In this document: in pieces, positions 43,600-52,339 of the stretch | Layout of the letters: each line of letters opens with the position of its first letter | Position numbering within the stretch: position 1 is the stretch's first letter | Assembly: GCF_014645815.1 (NCBI RefSeq) | Contig: NZ_BMML01000004.1 | Coordinates: forward strand, 310,001-374,000 | DNA from: Streptomyces fuscichromogenes | GTDB taxonomy: Bacteria > Actinomycetota > Actinomycetes > Streptomycetales > Streptomycetaceae | Reading direction: 5' to 3' | DNA: 64,000 nt | The notes under the pieces: model-generated | Databases searched by the model: none | What the model saw: only the letters and a program-made list of their open reading frames with translations | Told to the model about the DNA's origin: nothing | Program-made: the position numbers and the translations under genes

Positions 43600-44817
43600 T
43601 CAGGACTTCCGCCTCGGAAACACCGCCCGTACCTCCCAGCCCCCGCCCTCCCGCTGTCCCGTGCACAGTTCGCCTCCCACCGCGGTCACCCGCTCCTTGA
43701 GGCCGACGAGGCCGAAGCCGCCGCCGTGGGCGGCCAACGGGAGCTGGGTGCCGCCGCGGCCGTCGTCCACCACGGTCACCACCAGGCGGGCGTCGTCGGC
43801 GTGCAGGCGGAGTTCGACGTGGGTGGCGTCGGCGGCGTGCCTGCGGATGTTGGTGAGTGCTTCCTGGGCCACTCGGAAGGCCGCGGCCTGGATCTCGTGG
43901 GGGAGGCCGTCGGACACGGCCGGGTCGTGGTGCAGGGTCACCTGCTGCCCGGGAGCCGTGAAGTTCTCGACCAGTTCGGTGATGCCGGCCAGGTCGCCGA
44001 CCGGGCGGTGGCGCTCCGTCTCGGGACCGGTGTGGCGCAGTACGCCGACCGTGCGGCGCATCGAGGCGAGCGCCTCGGTGGCGGCACGTTCGATGCCGGC
44101 CAGGACGGGGTCGAGTTCCTGCGACAGGCCGGGGTCGAGTTCCTGCGGCCGGCCGGCCGCCATCATGCGGGCCATCTGGGTCTGGACGAGGATGCCGGTG
44201 ACGTGGTGGGCGACGAAGTCGTGCAGGTCGGCGGCGATGGCCAGACGTTCGTCGCGGCGGGTCTCGCTGACGGCCACGGCGCGGCGGTAGTCCAGCGAAC
44301 GCAGATAGCCGGCGAGACCGGCGACGAGTCCGACCAGCACCAGCCCGATCATCTCCAGGCCCAGCAGGTCACTGCTGAACGTCACGTCGCCACGTACCGG
44401 GAGGGCGAGCAGCGCGCCCGCGTCGAGGACGCCGCACACGACGGCCCAGCGGGGCGGGCATTGCCGTACCGCGATGAAGAGGAGGGTCAGGAGGAGCAGG
44501 ATCTCGCCGGGGCCGAACACGACCGGCCCCCGGACCAGGAGCGACGCCGCGGTGAGCAGGGCCGAGACGAGCGCGGGCACGGCGGTGCGCACCTGCGGGG
44601 TGAGCCACTCGGGCCGCCGCCCGGCCGGCCACAGCACGGCGGCCAGCCCGACGAGCACCACGGCCAGGGTCTGCCAGGTGGGGCTGGCCGTCGGCAGGAC
44701 GCTCGCCCCGTCGGAGCCCGCGTAGAGAACGACGTCGACGACGCAGGCGGCGACGAGGACACCGACGGCGAGGCCCCGGGCACAGCCCCGGGCGGGAACG
44801 GACTTCATGCCGATCAC
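43600..44817 (-). CDS. Sensor histidine kinase (HisKA_3/NarL type)
   Basis: This is a 405-residue membrane protein. Four or five helices occupy residues 15-165, followed by a coiled linker and the dimerisation/phospho-acceptor helix ERLAIAADLHDFVAHHVTGI with His199. The ATP-binding part contains AAFRVAQEALTNIRRHA (N-box) and VVDDGRGG, with GGGFGLVGLKERV as G-box. A duplicated QELDP segment appears near 220. GTG 44817 has GGAGG 11 bases upstream. It is divergent from an operon ending in a NarL-type response regulator, its likely partner, which implies that it controls the ABC system. Confidence 0.9.
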   Translation of the reverse strand: MIGMKSVPARGCARGLAVGVLVAACVVDVVLYAGSDGASVLPTASPTWQTLAVVLVGLAAVLWPAGRRPEWLTPQVRTAVPALVSALLTAASLLVRGPVVFGPGEILLLLTLLFIAVRQCPPRWAVVCGVLDAGALLALPVRGDVTFSSDLLGLEMIGLVLVGLVAGLAGYLRSLDYRRAVAVSETRRDERLAIAADLHDFVAHHVTGILVQTQMARMMAAGRPQELDPGLSQELDPVLAGIERAATEALASMRRTVGVLRHTGPETERHRPVGDLAGITELVENFTAPGQQVTLHHDPAVSDGLPHEIQAAAFRVAQEALTNIRRHAADATHVELRLHADDARLVVTVVDDGRGGTQLPLAAHGGGFGLVGLKERVTAVGGELCTGQREGGGWEVRAVFPRRKS

Positions 44818-44967
44818 GGTAGGTCAGACCTCCGGCGGCGGGATCGGCCGAACGGCCGAGGGCCCGGCGGGTCCGCCCCGTGATCCCGGCCGTTCGGCCG
44901 AGGCGCGCGCCCGGTCCGGCGGGCGAGGGTGGAGCCGCCTCCCCACCACGGACATCAGGAGTACGCG

Positions 44968-45339
44968 ATGCAGCGCAGCAAGTTCCTCATCGGCGCCCTC
45001 GGCGGCGTGACCGCCGCTTTCGCGCTCGGCGGCCTCGGTACGTATCTGCTCTCGGGCACCGAGTCGACCACCGGGCTGGACGAGCGCACCACGGTGTCGG
45101 TGGACGGCCATCGGGCGCTCGCGGCGAACATCGTCGAGGGCCGTACCGAGAGCAAGTACCACCCGCTGCCGTGGGTCGGCGACAAGCTCACCGCCGTCAG
45201 CTGCCCCACGGGCCTCAAGGCGGTGGCCGGGGCCACCGTCACCTGCACGGGGGAGAAACGCGGCGGCGGGAGCGTCGACATCCCTGTCCGGGTGATCAAG
45301 GCGGGCGCGAAGAGCGTCACCTGGACGTTCGAGCGCTGA
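44968..45339 (+). CDS. DUF4333-domain secreted protein
   Basis: This 123-residue protein starts MQRSKFLIGALGGVTAAFAL with AGGAG upstream, giving an N-terminal signal anchor or signal peptide. The remainder (LTAVSCPTGLKAVAGATVTC, VDIPVRVIKAGAKSVTWTFE) is the small DUF4333 fold with two cysteines, found as outer domains of actinobacterial membrane proteins. It is the first gene of the operon with the ABC ATPase and FtsX-like permease, so it may be an accessory subunit or a cargo/ligand sensor. Confidence 0.82.
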   Translation: MQRSKFLIGALGGVTAAFALGGLGTYLLSGTESTTGLDERTTVSVDGHRALAANIVEGRTESKYHPLPWVGDKLTAVSCPTGLKAVAGATVTCTGEKRGGGSVDIPVRVIKAGAKSVTWTFER

Positions 45340-45358
45340 GAAGGGACCGCGAGCCATC

Positions 45359-46042
45359 ATGGGTGCCGTTCTGGCCGGTCACGGCCTCGTCAAGAAGTAC
45401 GGCTCCACCACCGCCCTGGGCGGCGTGGACGTCGAGGTCGGTGAGCGCGACTCGCTGGCGATCATGGGCCCGTCCGGGTCCGGCAAGTCCACCTTGCTGC
45501 ACACCCTCGCGGGGATCATCCGCCCCGACGACGGGCAGGTGCTGCTGCGCGGTGAGCGGATAGACAGCCTGGGGGAGAACCGGCTCAGCGCGCTGCGCCG
45601 CAAGAGGTTCGGGTTCGTCTTCCAGTGCGGGCAACTGCTGCCGGAGCTGCCCGCCGAGGAGAACGTCGCGCTGCCGCTGATGCTGGAGGGCGTGCCGCGC
45701 GCCGAGGCCGTCGCCCGCGGACGACGCTGGTTCGCGCCCCTGGGCCTGGAAGGGCTGGAGCGGCGCCGCCCCGGCCAGCTCTCCGGCGGACAGGCCCAGC
45801 GCGTCGCCATCGCCCGTGCCCTGGCCGTCGAGCCGGACGTGGTCTTCGCCGACGAGCCCACCGGCGCCCTGGACCAGCGCACCAGCACCGAGGTGGTCCA
45901 GCTGCTGACCTTCGCGACCCGGGAGACGGGCGCCGCCCTGGTGATGGTCACCCACGACGCCGACGTCGCCGCCCACTGCGGCCGGGTCCTCCAGGTCCGG
46001 GACGGCCGGATCAGTGGCTACAGCCAGTTCACCATCGCCTGA
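45359..46042 (+). CDS. ABC transporter ATP-binding protein (LolD/MacB type)
   Basis: This is a 227-residue ATPase. Walker A is GPSGSGKST (37-45), the Q-loop lies in FGFVFQCGQLLPELPAEENV, the signature is LSGGQAQRVAIARAL and Walker B is VVFADEPTGALD. H-loop: MVTHDADVAA. The LLPELPAEENVALPL segment and size are typical of partners of FtsX-type permeases. It is followed after 19 bases by such a permease. Confidence 0.95.
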   Translation: MGAVLAGHGLVKKYGSTTALGGVDVEVGERDSLAIMGPSGSGKSTLLHTLAGIIRPDDGQVLLRGERIDSLGENRLSALRRKRFGFVFQCGQLLPELPAEENVALPLMLEGVPRAEAVARGRRWFAPLGLEGLERRRPGQLSGGQAQRVAIARALAVEPDVVFADEPTGALDQRTSTEVVQLLTFATRETGAALVMVTHDADVAAHCGRVLQVRDGRISGYSQFTIA

Positions 46043-46061
46043 GCCCGCAGGAGCAGCCACC

Positions 46062-48077
46062 ATGCCTTCCCCCGTCCTGCCCCTGACCTGGCACCTCGCC
46101 AAGGCATCCGGCCGCCGCGGCCTGCACTCCCAGCTGCTCGCGGCCGGGGCCGCCGCCGTCGGCTCCTTCCTGTTGCTGGTGATGATCGCCGCCACCGTCG
46201 GTGCCGGCGACCGCGCCGCCCACACCACGTGGCGCACCCCCGACGCCGTACCGGCGAAGCGGGCGACGGCCGTCCAGGCCACGACCACGACGTACGTCCG
46301 CCGGGAACCGGTCACCGTCGTGAACCTGGCCCAGCTGCCGGGCCGCGCCCCGACCCCCGCGCCCCCCGGCCTGCACGGCTTCCCGAAGCGGGGCGAGGTG
46401 TACGTCTCCCCGGCACTGGCCGAGCTGCTGCACAGGCTCCCCGCCGCACAACTGGCCGACCGCTTCCCCAGGGTGACGTCGTACGGCACGATCACCGCCG
46501 CCGGTCTGGCCTCGCCCGACGAACTGGTCGCGGTGGTCGGGCGGGCGCCCGGCGACGCGGCCGTCTCGAAGTCCGCCGGGAACCAGAACTACTACGACGA
46601 GGACCTGACGAAGCGCGCCCCGGTCGCCGGGTTCTCGGCCACCAAGGCCAGTGTGTTCACCGCCGCCGACCAGGGGACCGTGCTGCTGGGCGTGGTGCTC
46701 CTGGTCGTACCGGTCGTCGTGCTGGCCGCGGCCGCCGGACGGCTCGGCGCGGCCCGGCGCGAACAGCGGCTCGCCGCACTGCGGCTGGCCGGAGCCACCC
46801 CGCGGCAGATCCTCGCCCTCACCGCCGTCGAGGCGGCCGGGGTCGGCGCGGCCGGAGCCCTGGCGGGCGCGCTCGCCTACGTCGCGTCGCTGCCCGCCCT
46901 CGCCGAGATCCCGTACGGCGTCGGCGCCTGGTACACCGGACAGCTGTGGGTGGGACTGCCGTGGCTCGCCGCGGTGGTGGCGGCCGTCACCGCGCTCATC
47001 ACCGTCAGCGCGGTGACGATGCTGCGCCAGGTGGCCGCCTCGCCCCTGGGCGTCGCCCAGCAGGCCGACCCGCGCCGCACCCGCGCCGTCCGCCTGGTGC
47101 TGTTCGTGGGGGTCCTGCTCTACATCTGGATGTCCACGGGTGACGGCGGCCAGCTGAAGACCCGCCAGTTGCTCGCCCTGCTGGCCCTGTTCTACGGCGC
47201 GTTCTGGCTGTTCGGCCCGTGGGTGGTGGACCGGCTCGGGCGCGTCGTGGGCCGCCGTGCCAAGCGCCCGGCCACGCTGCTGGCCGCGCGTCGGCTCAGC
47301 GACGACCCGCGCGGGGCCTGGCGCACCGTCAGCGGTCTGGTGCTCGCGGGGTTCGTGGCCGGGTTCTTCTCCGTCAGCGCCCTGGGCTCCGAAGGCCCGA
47401 GTCACCACGGCCAGATCGCGGTGATCACCGCCAACGCCGCCGACGCCCGGCACACCGCCACCGAGGCACGCGAGGCGCTGCGCCGGGCGGGCGTCACGGC
47501 GACTGTCATCGTCACCGGCGAGGACGCCTACGACAGCCTGCTCGGCGGTGTCGACGGGGTGACCGCCCAGGTCTCCGGCGGACCGGACCGCCTCGACACC
47601 GCCGTCACCGCCCTGACACCCCTCGGGTCCGGCAGATACCCCTTCACACAGGAGTACGTGTCCGCCCCGGACGACACCGTCACCGCCCGGGTGGCCGCCG
47701 TCAGTTCCGCCACCCTGGTGCTGAACTTCCTTGTCGCGGCCGCCTCGGCCGGTCTCACCGCCGCCGCGAACGTCCTCGACCGGCGCCGGGTGTACGGGCT
47801 GCTCCGGTTGTCCGGCACTCCGCTGGAGGTGCTGGACGGGGCCCGGGTCCGGGAGACGGTCATCCCGTTGGCCGTGCTGGCCGGCGGCACCACCGCGATG
47901 GGGGCCTTCGGCGCCATGCAGCTCAACAAGGCGGCCGGTACCACGATGAACGTCGGCGGCGCCCTGGAGTTGGTGGTCTGCGTGGCCGTCGGCGCGCTGG
48001 CCGTGTTCGCCGCCATCGCCGGCAGCAGGCCGCTGCTGCGGAGGGTGACGGCCGGGCCGGTACCCACCGCGGACTGA
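46062..48077 (+). CDS. FtsX-family ABC permease
   Basis: This 671-residue protein starts at ATG 46062 with AGGAG upstream. It has a first helix (about 25-45), an outer domain to about 205, three helices with the REQRLAALRLAGATPRQILAL cytoplasmic loop, a central set of helices, a second outer domain (about 450-560), and a final three-helix FtsX unit (LDRRRVYGLLRLSGTPLEVL loop). Two FtsX units in one chain is the usual form for mechano-transmission or bacitracin-resistance-type ABC systems. With the histidine kinase and response regulator it suggests an envelope-stress or peptide-resistance module. Confidence 0.92.
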   Translation: MPSPVLPLTWHLAKASGRRGLHSQLLAAGAAAVGSFLLLVMIAATVGAGDRAAHTTWRTPDAVPAKRATAVQATTTTYVRREPVTVVNLAQLPGRAPTPAPPGLHGFPKRGEVYVSPALAELLHRLPAAQLADRFPRVTSYGTITAAGLASPDELVAVVGRAPGDAAVSKSAGNQNYYDEDLTKRAPVAGFSATKASVFTAADQGTVLLGVVLLVVPVVVLAAAAGRLGAARREQRLAALRLAGATPRQILALTAVEAAGVGAAGALAGALAYVASLPALAEIPYGVGAWYTGQLWVGLPWLAAVVAAVTALITVSAVTMLRQVAASPLGVAQQADPRRTRAVRLVLFVGVLLYIWMSTGDGGQLKTRQLLALLALFYGAFWLFGPWVVDRLGRVVGRRAKRPATLLAARRLSDDPRGAWRTVSGLVLAGFVAGFFSVSALGSEGPSHHGQIAVITANAADARHTATEAREALRRAGVTATVIVTGEDAYDSLLGGVDGVTAQVSGGPDRLDTAVTALTPLGSGRYPFTQEYVSAPDDTVTARVAAVSSATLVLNFLVAAASAGLTAAANVLDRRRVYGLLRLSGTPLEVLDGARVRETVIPLAVLAGGTTAMGAFGAMQLNKAAGTTMNVGGALELVVCVAVGALAVFAAIAGSRPLLRRVTAGPVPTAD

Positions 48078-48149
48078 CCGTGGACCGATGGCGTACCCGC
48101 GATCGGCTCGTCCCCCCGAGGCCCCGTCCCGCTGAGGCATGATCGGACC

Positions 48150-48848
48150 ATGACCACTCCCACTCCGACCGGGGCACCCATCCGCGTCCTCATCGCCGAC
48201 GACCAGGAGATGGTCCGCACCGGGTTCCGCTTCTTCCTCGACGCCCAGCCCGACATCACGGTGGTCGCCGAGGCCGCGGACGGCGAGCGGGCGGTGGCGC
48301 TGGCCCGGCAGCTGCGGCCGGACGTGTGCCTGCTGGACATCCGGATGCCGAAGCTGGACGGTCTGGAGGCGACCCGGCTGCTGGCGGGGCCCCAGGAGGC
48401 CGACCCGATGAGGGTGGTCGTGGTCACCACCTTCGACCTCGACGAGTACGTGTACGGGGCGCTGCGCGGGGGCGCCTGCGGGTTCCTGCTCAAGGACTCG
48501 GGGCCCACGCTCCTCGCGGAGGCGGTCCGCGCCGCCGCGGTCGGCGACTCGCTGGTCTCGCCGTCGGTCACGGTCCGCCTGCTCAAGCACGTCATGGCCG
48601 CCGAGGCCCCCACCACTGCTCCGGTGGGGGCCGCCCCGCCCGCGGACCCCCTCACCGACCGTGAACTCGACGTCGTCCGCCTGGTCGCCCTCGGCCGTAC
48701 GAACGCCGAGATCGCCGCCGAGCTGTACGTCTCCCTGTCCACGGTCAAGACGCACCTCGGCAGCGTCCAGCTCAAGGTGGCGGCCCGCAACCGTGTCGAG
48801 ATCGCGGCCTGGGCCTGGCAGCACGGGCACGTGCGGCCAGGCGCCTGA
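48150..48848 (+). CDS. NarL/LuxR-family response regulator
   Basis: This is a 232-residue protein. The receiver domain has the acidic pair DD (17-18), phospho-acceptor Asp63 in CLLDIRMPKLDG and Lys in FLLKDSGPT. The C-terminal LuxR helix-turn-helix is LTDRELDVVRLVALGRTNAE with YVSLSTVKTHL. It lies 72 bases after the permease gene and pairs with the divergent histidine kinase at 43600-44817. It probably activates the operon. Confidence 0.94.
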   Translation: MTTPTPTGAPIRVLIADDQEMVRTGFRFFLDAQPDITVVAEAADGERAVALARQLRPDVCLLDIRMPKLDGLEATRLLAGPQEADPMRVVVVTTFDLDEYVYGALRGGACGFLLKDSGPTLLAEAVRAAAVGDSLVSPSVTVRLLKHVMAAEAPTTAPVGAAPPADPLTDRELDVVRLVALGRTNAEIAAELYVSLSTVKTHLGSVQLKVAARNRVEIAAWAWQHGHVRPGA

Positions 48849-48886
48849 CGTGATCCCGTACCGCGATGAAGGGCGGGGCGGGCGAC

Positions 48887-49842
48887 CTACCAGGCACCCT
48901 CGTCCCGGACCTCCGCGACGGTGACGGCGGGGAGGACGAGCCGCGCACCGGCGGCACCCCCGACGACGAGGCTCTGCGTACTCCGGACCGCTTCCGTCGT
49001 GAACCACGGGTTGCCGTCCGTGCCCGGATGGACGGCGGAGTGCGGGAAGTCGCTCGACTGGATCTGCAACTGGAGGCGGTGGCCCTTGCGGAGCCGGTAG
49101 CCGTTGTCGTCCAGGGTCAGGGTCAGGGTGTCACCGCCCCGCTCGGAAAGAACGGCGCGGCCCCAGGAGACCGGGCGCGTGGTGCCGTCGGGGTACACGT
49201 CCTGCAGCTTCGCGAAGACATGCGTGGAGGGCGCCGAGAACGAGACCTGCGCCGACAGGACCGGCTGTCCGGCGAAGTCGAGGTGCTCGGACAGCGGCTC
49301 GGTCCGGAAGGTGAGCACGTCGGGACGGTCGGCGAGGCCGCGCTCGTCGGGGTAGTCCGCGAGCAGGTACCAGATGGCCTCGATGCCGGTGCTGGACGGG
49401 ACCGGGTGCTCCGGGTCGTGCGTCCAGGCCAGCGAGGTCGTCGCCTCGTCCGGGAGGCGGTTCAGGGCGTGCACCCCCGTGCCCTGGGCGGCGAGGTGGA
49501 AGGTGAGCGGCCGGCTCGGCGGCGGGTACTCCTGCGAGGACTGCCAGCCGACGTGTCCGACGTGCCACCGGGCACGCGGTCGGGGTGCCGTCGGCCGTAC
49601 CGCGTTGAGATGCTCGTCGAAGAAGTCCGCCACTCGCCGCACTCGGTCTCGATCTTCTCGGCGAGCGCGGTCTCGCTGACATACGGGTTGCGCTCGTCAC
49701 CGGCCCCGACGTCCTTGAGCTGGTAGCCGGCGTGGTCGGCCGATCCGACGCGGAGGAAGTGCAGCTCGCGTCGGCCGTTCAGGGAGCGGAAGTGCCTCCA
49801 GTCGCGCAGTCCGAGGGGCGCGAGGCCGGGGTCGTACCAGTT
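48887..49842 (-). pseudogene. CocE/NonD-family hydrolase, truncated and frameshifted
   Basis: The downstream frame (stop at 48887) reads RRVADFFDEHLNAVRPTAPR, then LTFHLAAQGTGVHALNRLPD and the jelly-roll end VLSAQVSFSAPSTHVFAKLQ, VSWGRAVLSERGGDTLTLTL. This is the X-Pro dipeptidyl-peptidase C-terminal domain of CocE-type esterases. Upstream, in another frame, DWRHFRSLNGRRELHFLRVG and SETALAEKIETECGEW continue the same protein, so a one-base frameshift lies near 49640. The protein then breaks off at about 49842 before the catalytic domain, at the junction with a truncated LivM gene on the other strand. Confidence 0.75.
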
Positions 49843-50730
49843 CTGACGTATCTGACCATCGCCCAGGAATGGAACGTCCTGGCCGGTTTCAGCGGCCAGG
49901 TCTCCCTCGGTGCCGCCGCGTTCATGGCGACCGGGGGCTACACCACCGCGCTGATCCTGGTCCACACGGGTCTGCCCTGGCCGGTGGCCCTGCTCGGCGC
50001 GGGTGTCGGCGCGGGTCCCCTCGCCCTGCTGCTCGCCGTACCGCTGCTGCGGCTGCGCGGCGACTACTTCGCCGTGGGAACGCTGGCCGTCTCCGTCGCC
50101 GTCCAGGCCCTGCTCAGCAACTGGAAGTGGGCCGGCGGCGCCGGCGGCCTGACGCTCCCCACGGAGCGGATTCCCAGCGGGGGCAACCTGTACCAGATCG
50201 CGGTCCTCGTCGCGGCCCTGGCCATGGCGCTCGCCCTCTACGTCCGGCACAGCGCCTTCGGCCTGCGGCTCACAGCCGTCCGCGACAACGAACCGGCCGC
50301 CGCGGGACTCGGTGTCTCCGTCCACCGACACCGGCTCGCCGCTCTCGTCCCCACCAGCACGCTCACCGGCCTGGCCGGAGCGGTGATCGCCTTCCAGTTC
50401 GTCGTCATCTCCCCGGACGGCGTGGCGAGCGTCAACTGGAGTCTGAACGCCGTCCTCATGACCGTGGTCGGCGGCGCGGGTACCGTGCTCGGACCCGTCG
50501 TCGGCGTCGGCGTCGTCTACTACGGGCTGACGCGTGCGCTCCAGGACCAGCAGACACTGTCCATGGTCATCGAAGGAGTCCTGCTGATCGCGATCGTGCG
50601 CTTCGCCCCGCAAGGGGCCTGGCCTTTGATCAGCCGCGCCGTCCGACTCCCGTGCGTCCGGCACCGGACACCCACGCCCGATGCGGACATCGCCTCCACC
50701 GCCATCCCCCGAACTCCAGAGCACGCATGA
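49843..50730 (+). pseudogene. Branched-chain amino acid ABC permease (LivM-like), 5'-truncated
   Basis: The frame reads LTYLTIAQEWNVLAGFSGQV, then SLGAAAFMATGGYTTALILV, LLRLRGDYFAVGTLAVSVAV and the conserved loop LRLTAVRDNEPAAAGLGVSV, ending near AIPRTPEHA. These are LivM features. The usual first helices and start are missing; the frame upstream of 49843 is antisense CocE sequence. The stop overlaps a short ATG reading (50727-50807, 26 codons) that may be the start of the next, lost Liv gene. No LivH, LivG, LivF or binding protein is present. Confidence 0.72.
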
Positions 50731-50850
50731 CGGTGGCATCGGCTTCGCCGACCCGACGCCACCGCCTTCGTGGTGCGTTCCCCATCTCGACGATCGACCG
50801 GCCGTGAGTTCCGAACACCATGGATCCACGGCCATCGCAGCAGACCTCCC

Positions 50851-51216
50851 ATGGCGACTCGGCGCTCCTCGGACCTGGGCAAGCACTCCGCCGAGGTCTT
50901 CGCCGAGGCCGAGGGTCGTGCCGGCTTGCTGAACTTGGCCGCGCAGCTCATCACCGTCACCCTCGACGACCGCGGCTCGCTCGCCGAGCGGATGTCCAAG
51001 GCCTTCCCCTGGATGTTCGCGCTGCCGTCGTTCTCCACCGGCCGGCCGCACCTCGCGACCGCAGAGCTGACCGCCTGGAAGGAGACGGCCACCGCCGTCG
51101 CGGCCGGGCTCAGCAGCGGCAGCACCGGTCCGGAGCGGCCCGACGACGATGAGACCGTGGAGCGCGTACCGCAACCGAAGCATGGCGCATGTCTCAGTAC
51201 GTGCTGTGCAGCCTGA
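50851..51216 (+). pseudogene. Phd-like (antitoxin-type) protein with internal loss
   Basis: The frame starts MATRRSSDLGKHSAEVFAEA, which resembles the N-terminus of Phd/YefM-like proteins (SSxLxxHSAEVFxxAE). The following strand-rich VTRRDGExLVLM block expected in that family is absent. Instead it runs into NLAAQLITVTLDDRGSLAER and RPHLATAELTAWKETATAVA, which I recall as the C-terminal part of longer Streptomyces relatives. The last 25 residues look like out-of-frame sequence. A functional antitoxin is unlikely. No toxin gene is adjacent. Confidence 0.45.
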
Positions 51217-51280
51217 TCCGCAAGGAGCAGATCGGCGGTCGGGGCCGCGTTCCTCCGGGAGTGCGGCCCCGCACCGCTTG

Positions 51281-52282
51281 CTACAGCCAGCCGCGCTGAG
51301 CGGCCCGCAGCCCCAGCTGGAACCGGCTCGCCGCGCCGAGCCGTTCCTGAAGGTCGCTCACCCGCCGCCGCAGTGTGCGCAGACTCACCCCCAGATGCCG
51401 GGCCACCGCCTCGTCCTTCATCCCGGCCGCCAGCAGCCGCGTCAACGCCTGCTCGTCCTTGGAGAGTTCGCCGCCCACCACGGGCCGGCCGAGCGGAGTC
51501 GCCTGCTGCCAGGCCAGCTCGAAGAGCTTCTGCAGGGCCTCGGTGACCGCCGAGTGCCACACGACGACGGCGCAGTAGCCGCCCGCCGCGGACGAGGTCA
51601 GCGGGAGCATCGCCCGGCGTCCGTCGACCACCAGCAGCTTGAGCGGCACGGACGGCAACACCCGTGCCTGCTCGCCGAGTTCGACCATGTTCCGGACTCG
51701 GGACAGAGCGCTCGGATCCTCCAGGTCACTCGCCGCGTAGAGGCCGCGTGAGACGATCCCGCGCTTCAGCAGATCGGCCTGGAGGTTCGCCTGCGGTGCG
51801 GGCGGGGCGAGGTACGGCGGAGTGTCGAAGAGGCACACCTCGTGCTCGGCGCGGGCGTACATCTCCTCCAGACGGGCCGCGATGGCGCCCTCGCCGGAGG
51901 CGACCTCGATCAGCCGGGACGGTTCCTCGCGCAGCAGCCCGGCCTCGTACGCCGTGGCCATCTCCTCGGCGGTGGCGGCGAGCAGTTCGGACTCCGTCTC
52001 GCGCCGCCGGATCAGCGCGCGGATCGCCACCCGCGGGTCGACCGCCCGTAACCCGCCCATGGAGTCGGGCGGTTGGAGCAGTCCCAGGGTGAGCAGCCGG
52101 TTGCAGGCCTCGCGCAGTCGGGCCGGGGTCGCCCCGGTCAGCAGCGCCCAGCCGGCCGCGCCGGCGTCGGGCTGATGCAGAATCGACTGGTACACCACCT
52201 CGTCGAAGGCGGAGACCCCCACCGCGGCCCAGGGGCTCGCGGCAGGGGTCTGTCCCGCAGGATCTTGTGCCGTGTTCACCAT
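51281..52282 (-). CDS. LuxR-type regulator with TrmB-like N-terminus
   Basis: This is a 333-residue protein. The N-terminal 75 residues (AAVGVSAFDEVVYQSILHQP, ATPARLREACNRLLTLGLLQ) resemble the winged helix of TrmB-like regulators. The middle part (CLFDTPPYLAP, VRNMVELGEQARVLPSVPLK, LLVVDGRRAMLPL) is a PLD-like sensor found in these Streptomyces proteins. The C-terminus is a LuxR helix-turn-helix (LLAAGMKDEAVARHLGVSLR, TLRRRVSDL). It ends next to the large subtilase gene on the same strand, 57 bases downstream of its stop. The trigger is unknown. Confidence 0.85.
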   Translation of the reverse strand: MVNTAQDPAGQTPAASPWAAVGVSAFDEVVYQSILHQPDAGAAGWALLTGATPARLREACNRLLTLGLLQPPDSMGGLRAVDPRVAIRALIRRRETESELLAATAEEMATAYEAGLLREEPSRLIEVASGEGAIAARLEEMYARAEHEVCLFDTPPYLAPPAPQANLQADLLKRGIVSRGLYAASDLEDPSALSRVRNMVELGEQARVLPSVPLKLLVVDGRRAMLPLTSSAAGGYCAVVVWHSAVTEALQKLFELAWQQATPLGRPVVGGELSKDEQALTRLLAAGMKDEAVARHLGVSLRTLRRRVSDLQERLGAASRFQLGLRAAQRGWL

Positions 52283-52339
52283 GGCTCGCCACGGTAGAGG
52301 TTCTTTGTTAAGAATCCTTACAGTGGCTTGGGGCGTTGC

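Noticed and set aside
46029..49007. Long minus-strand frame across the FtsX permease and response regulator
   Set aside because: It is an antisense shadow; the plus strand has full ABC permease and receiver motifs.
50851..51216. Toxin-antitoxin module
   Set aside because: Only a truncated Phd-like frame is present, with no neighbouring toxin gene.
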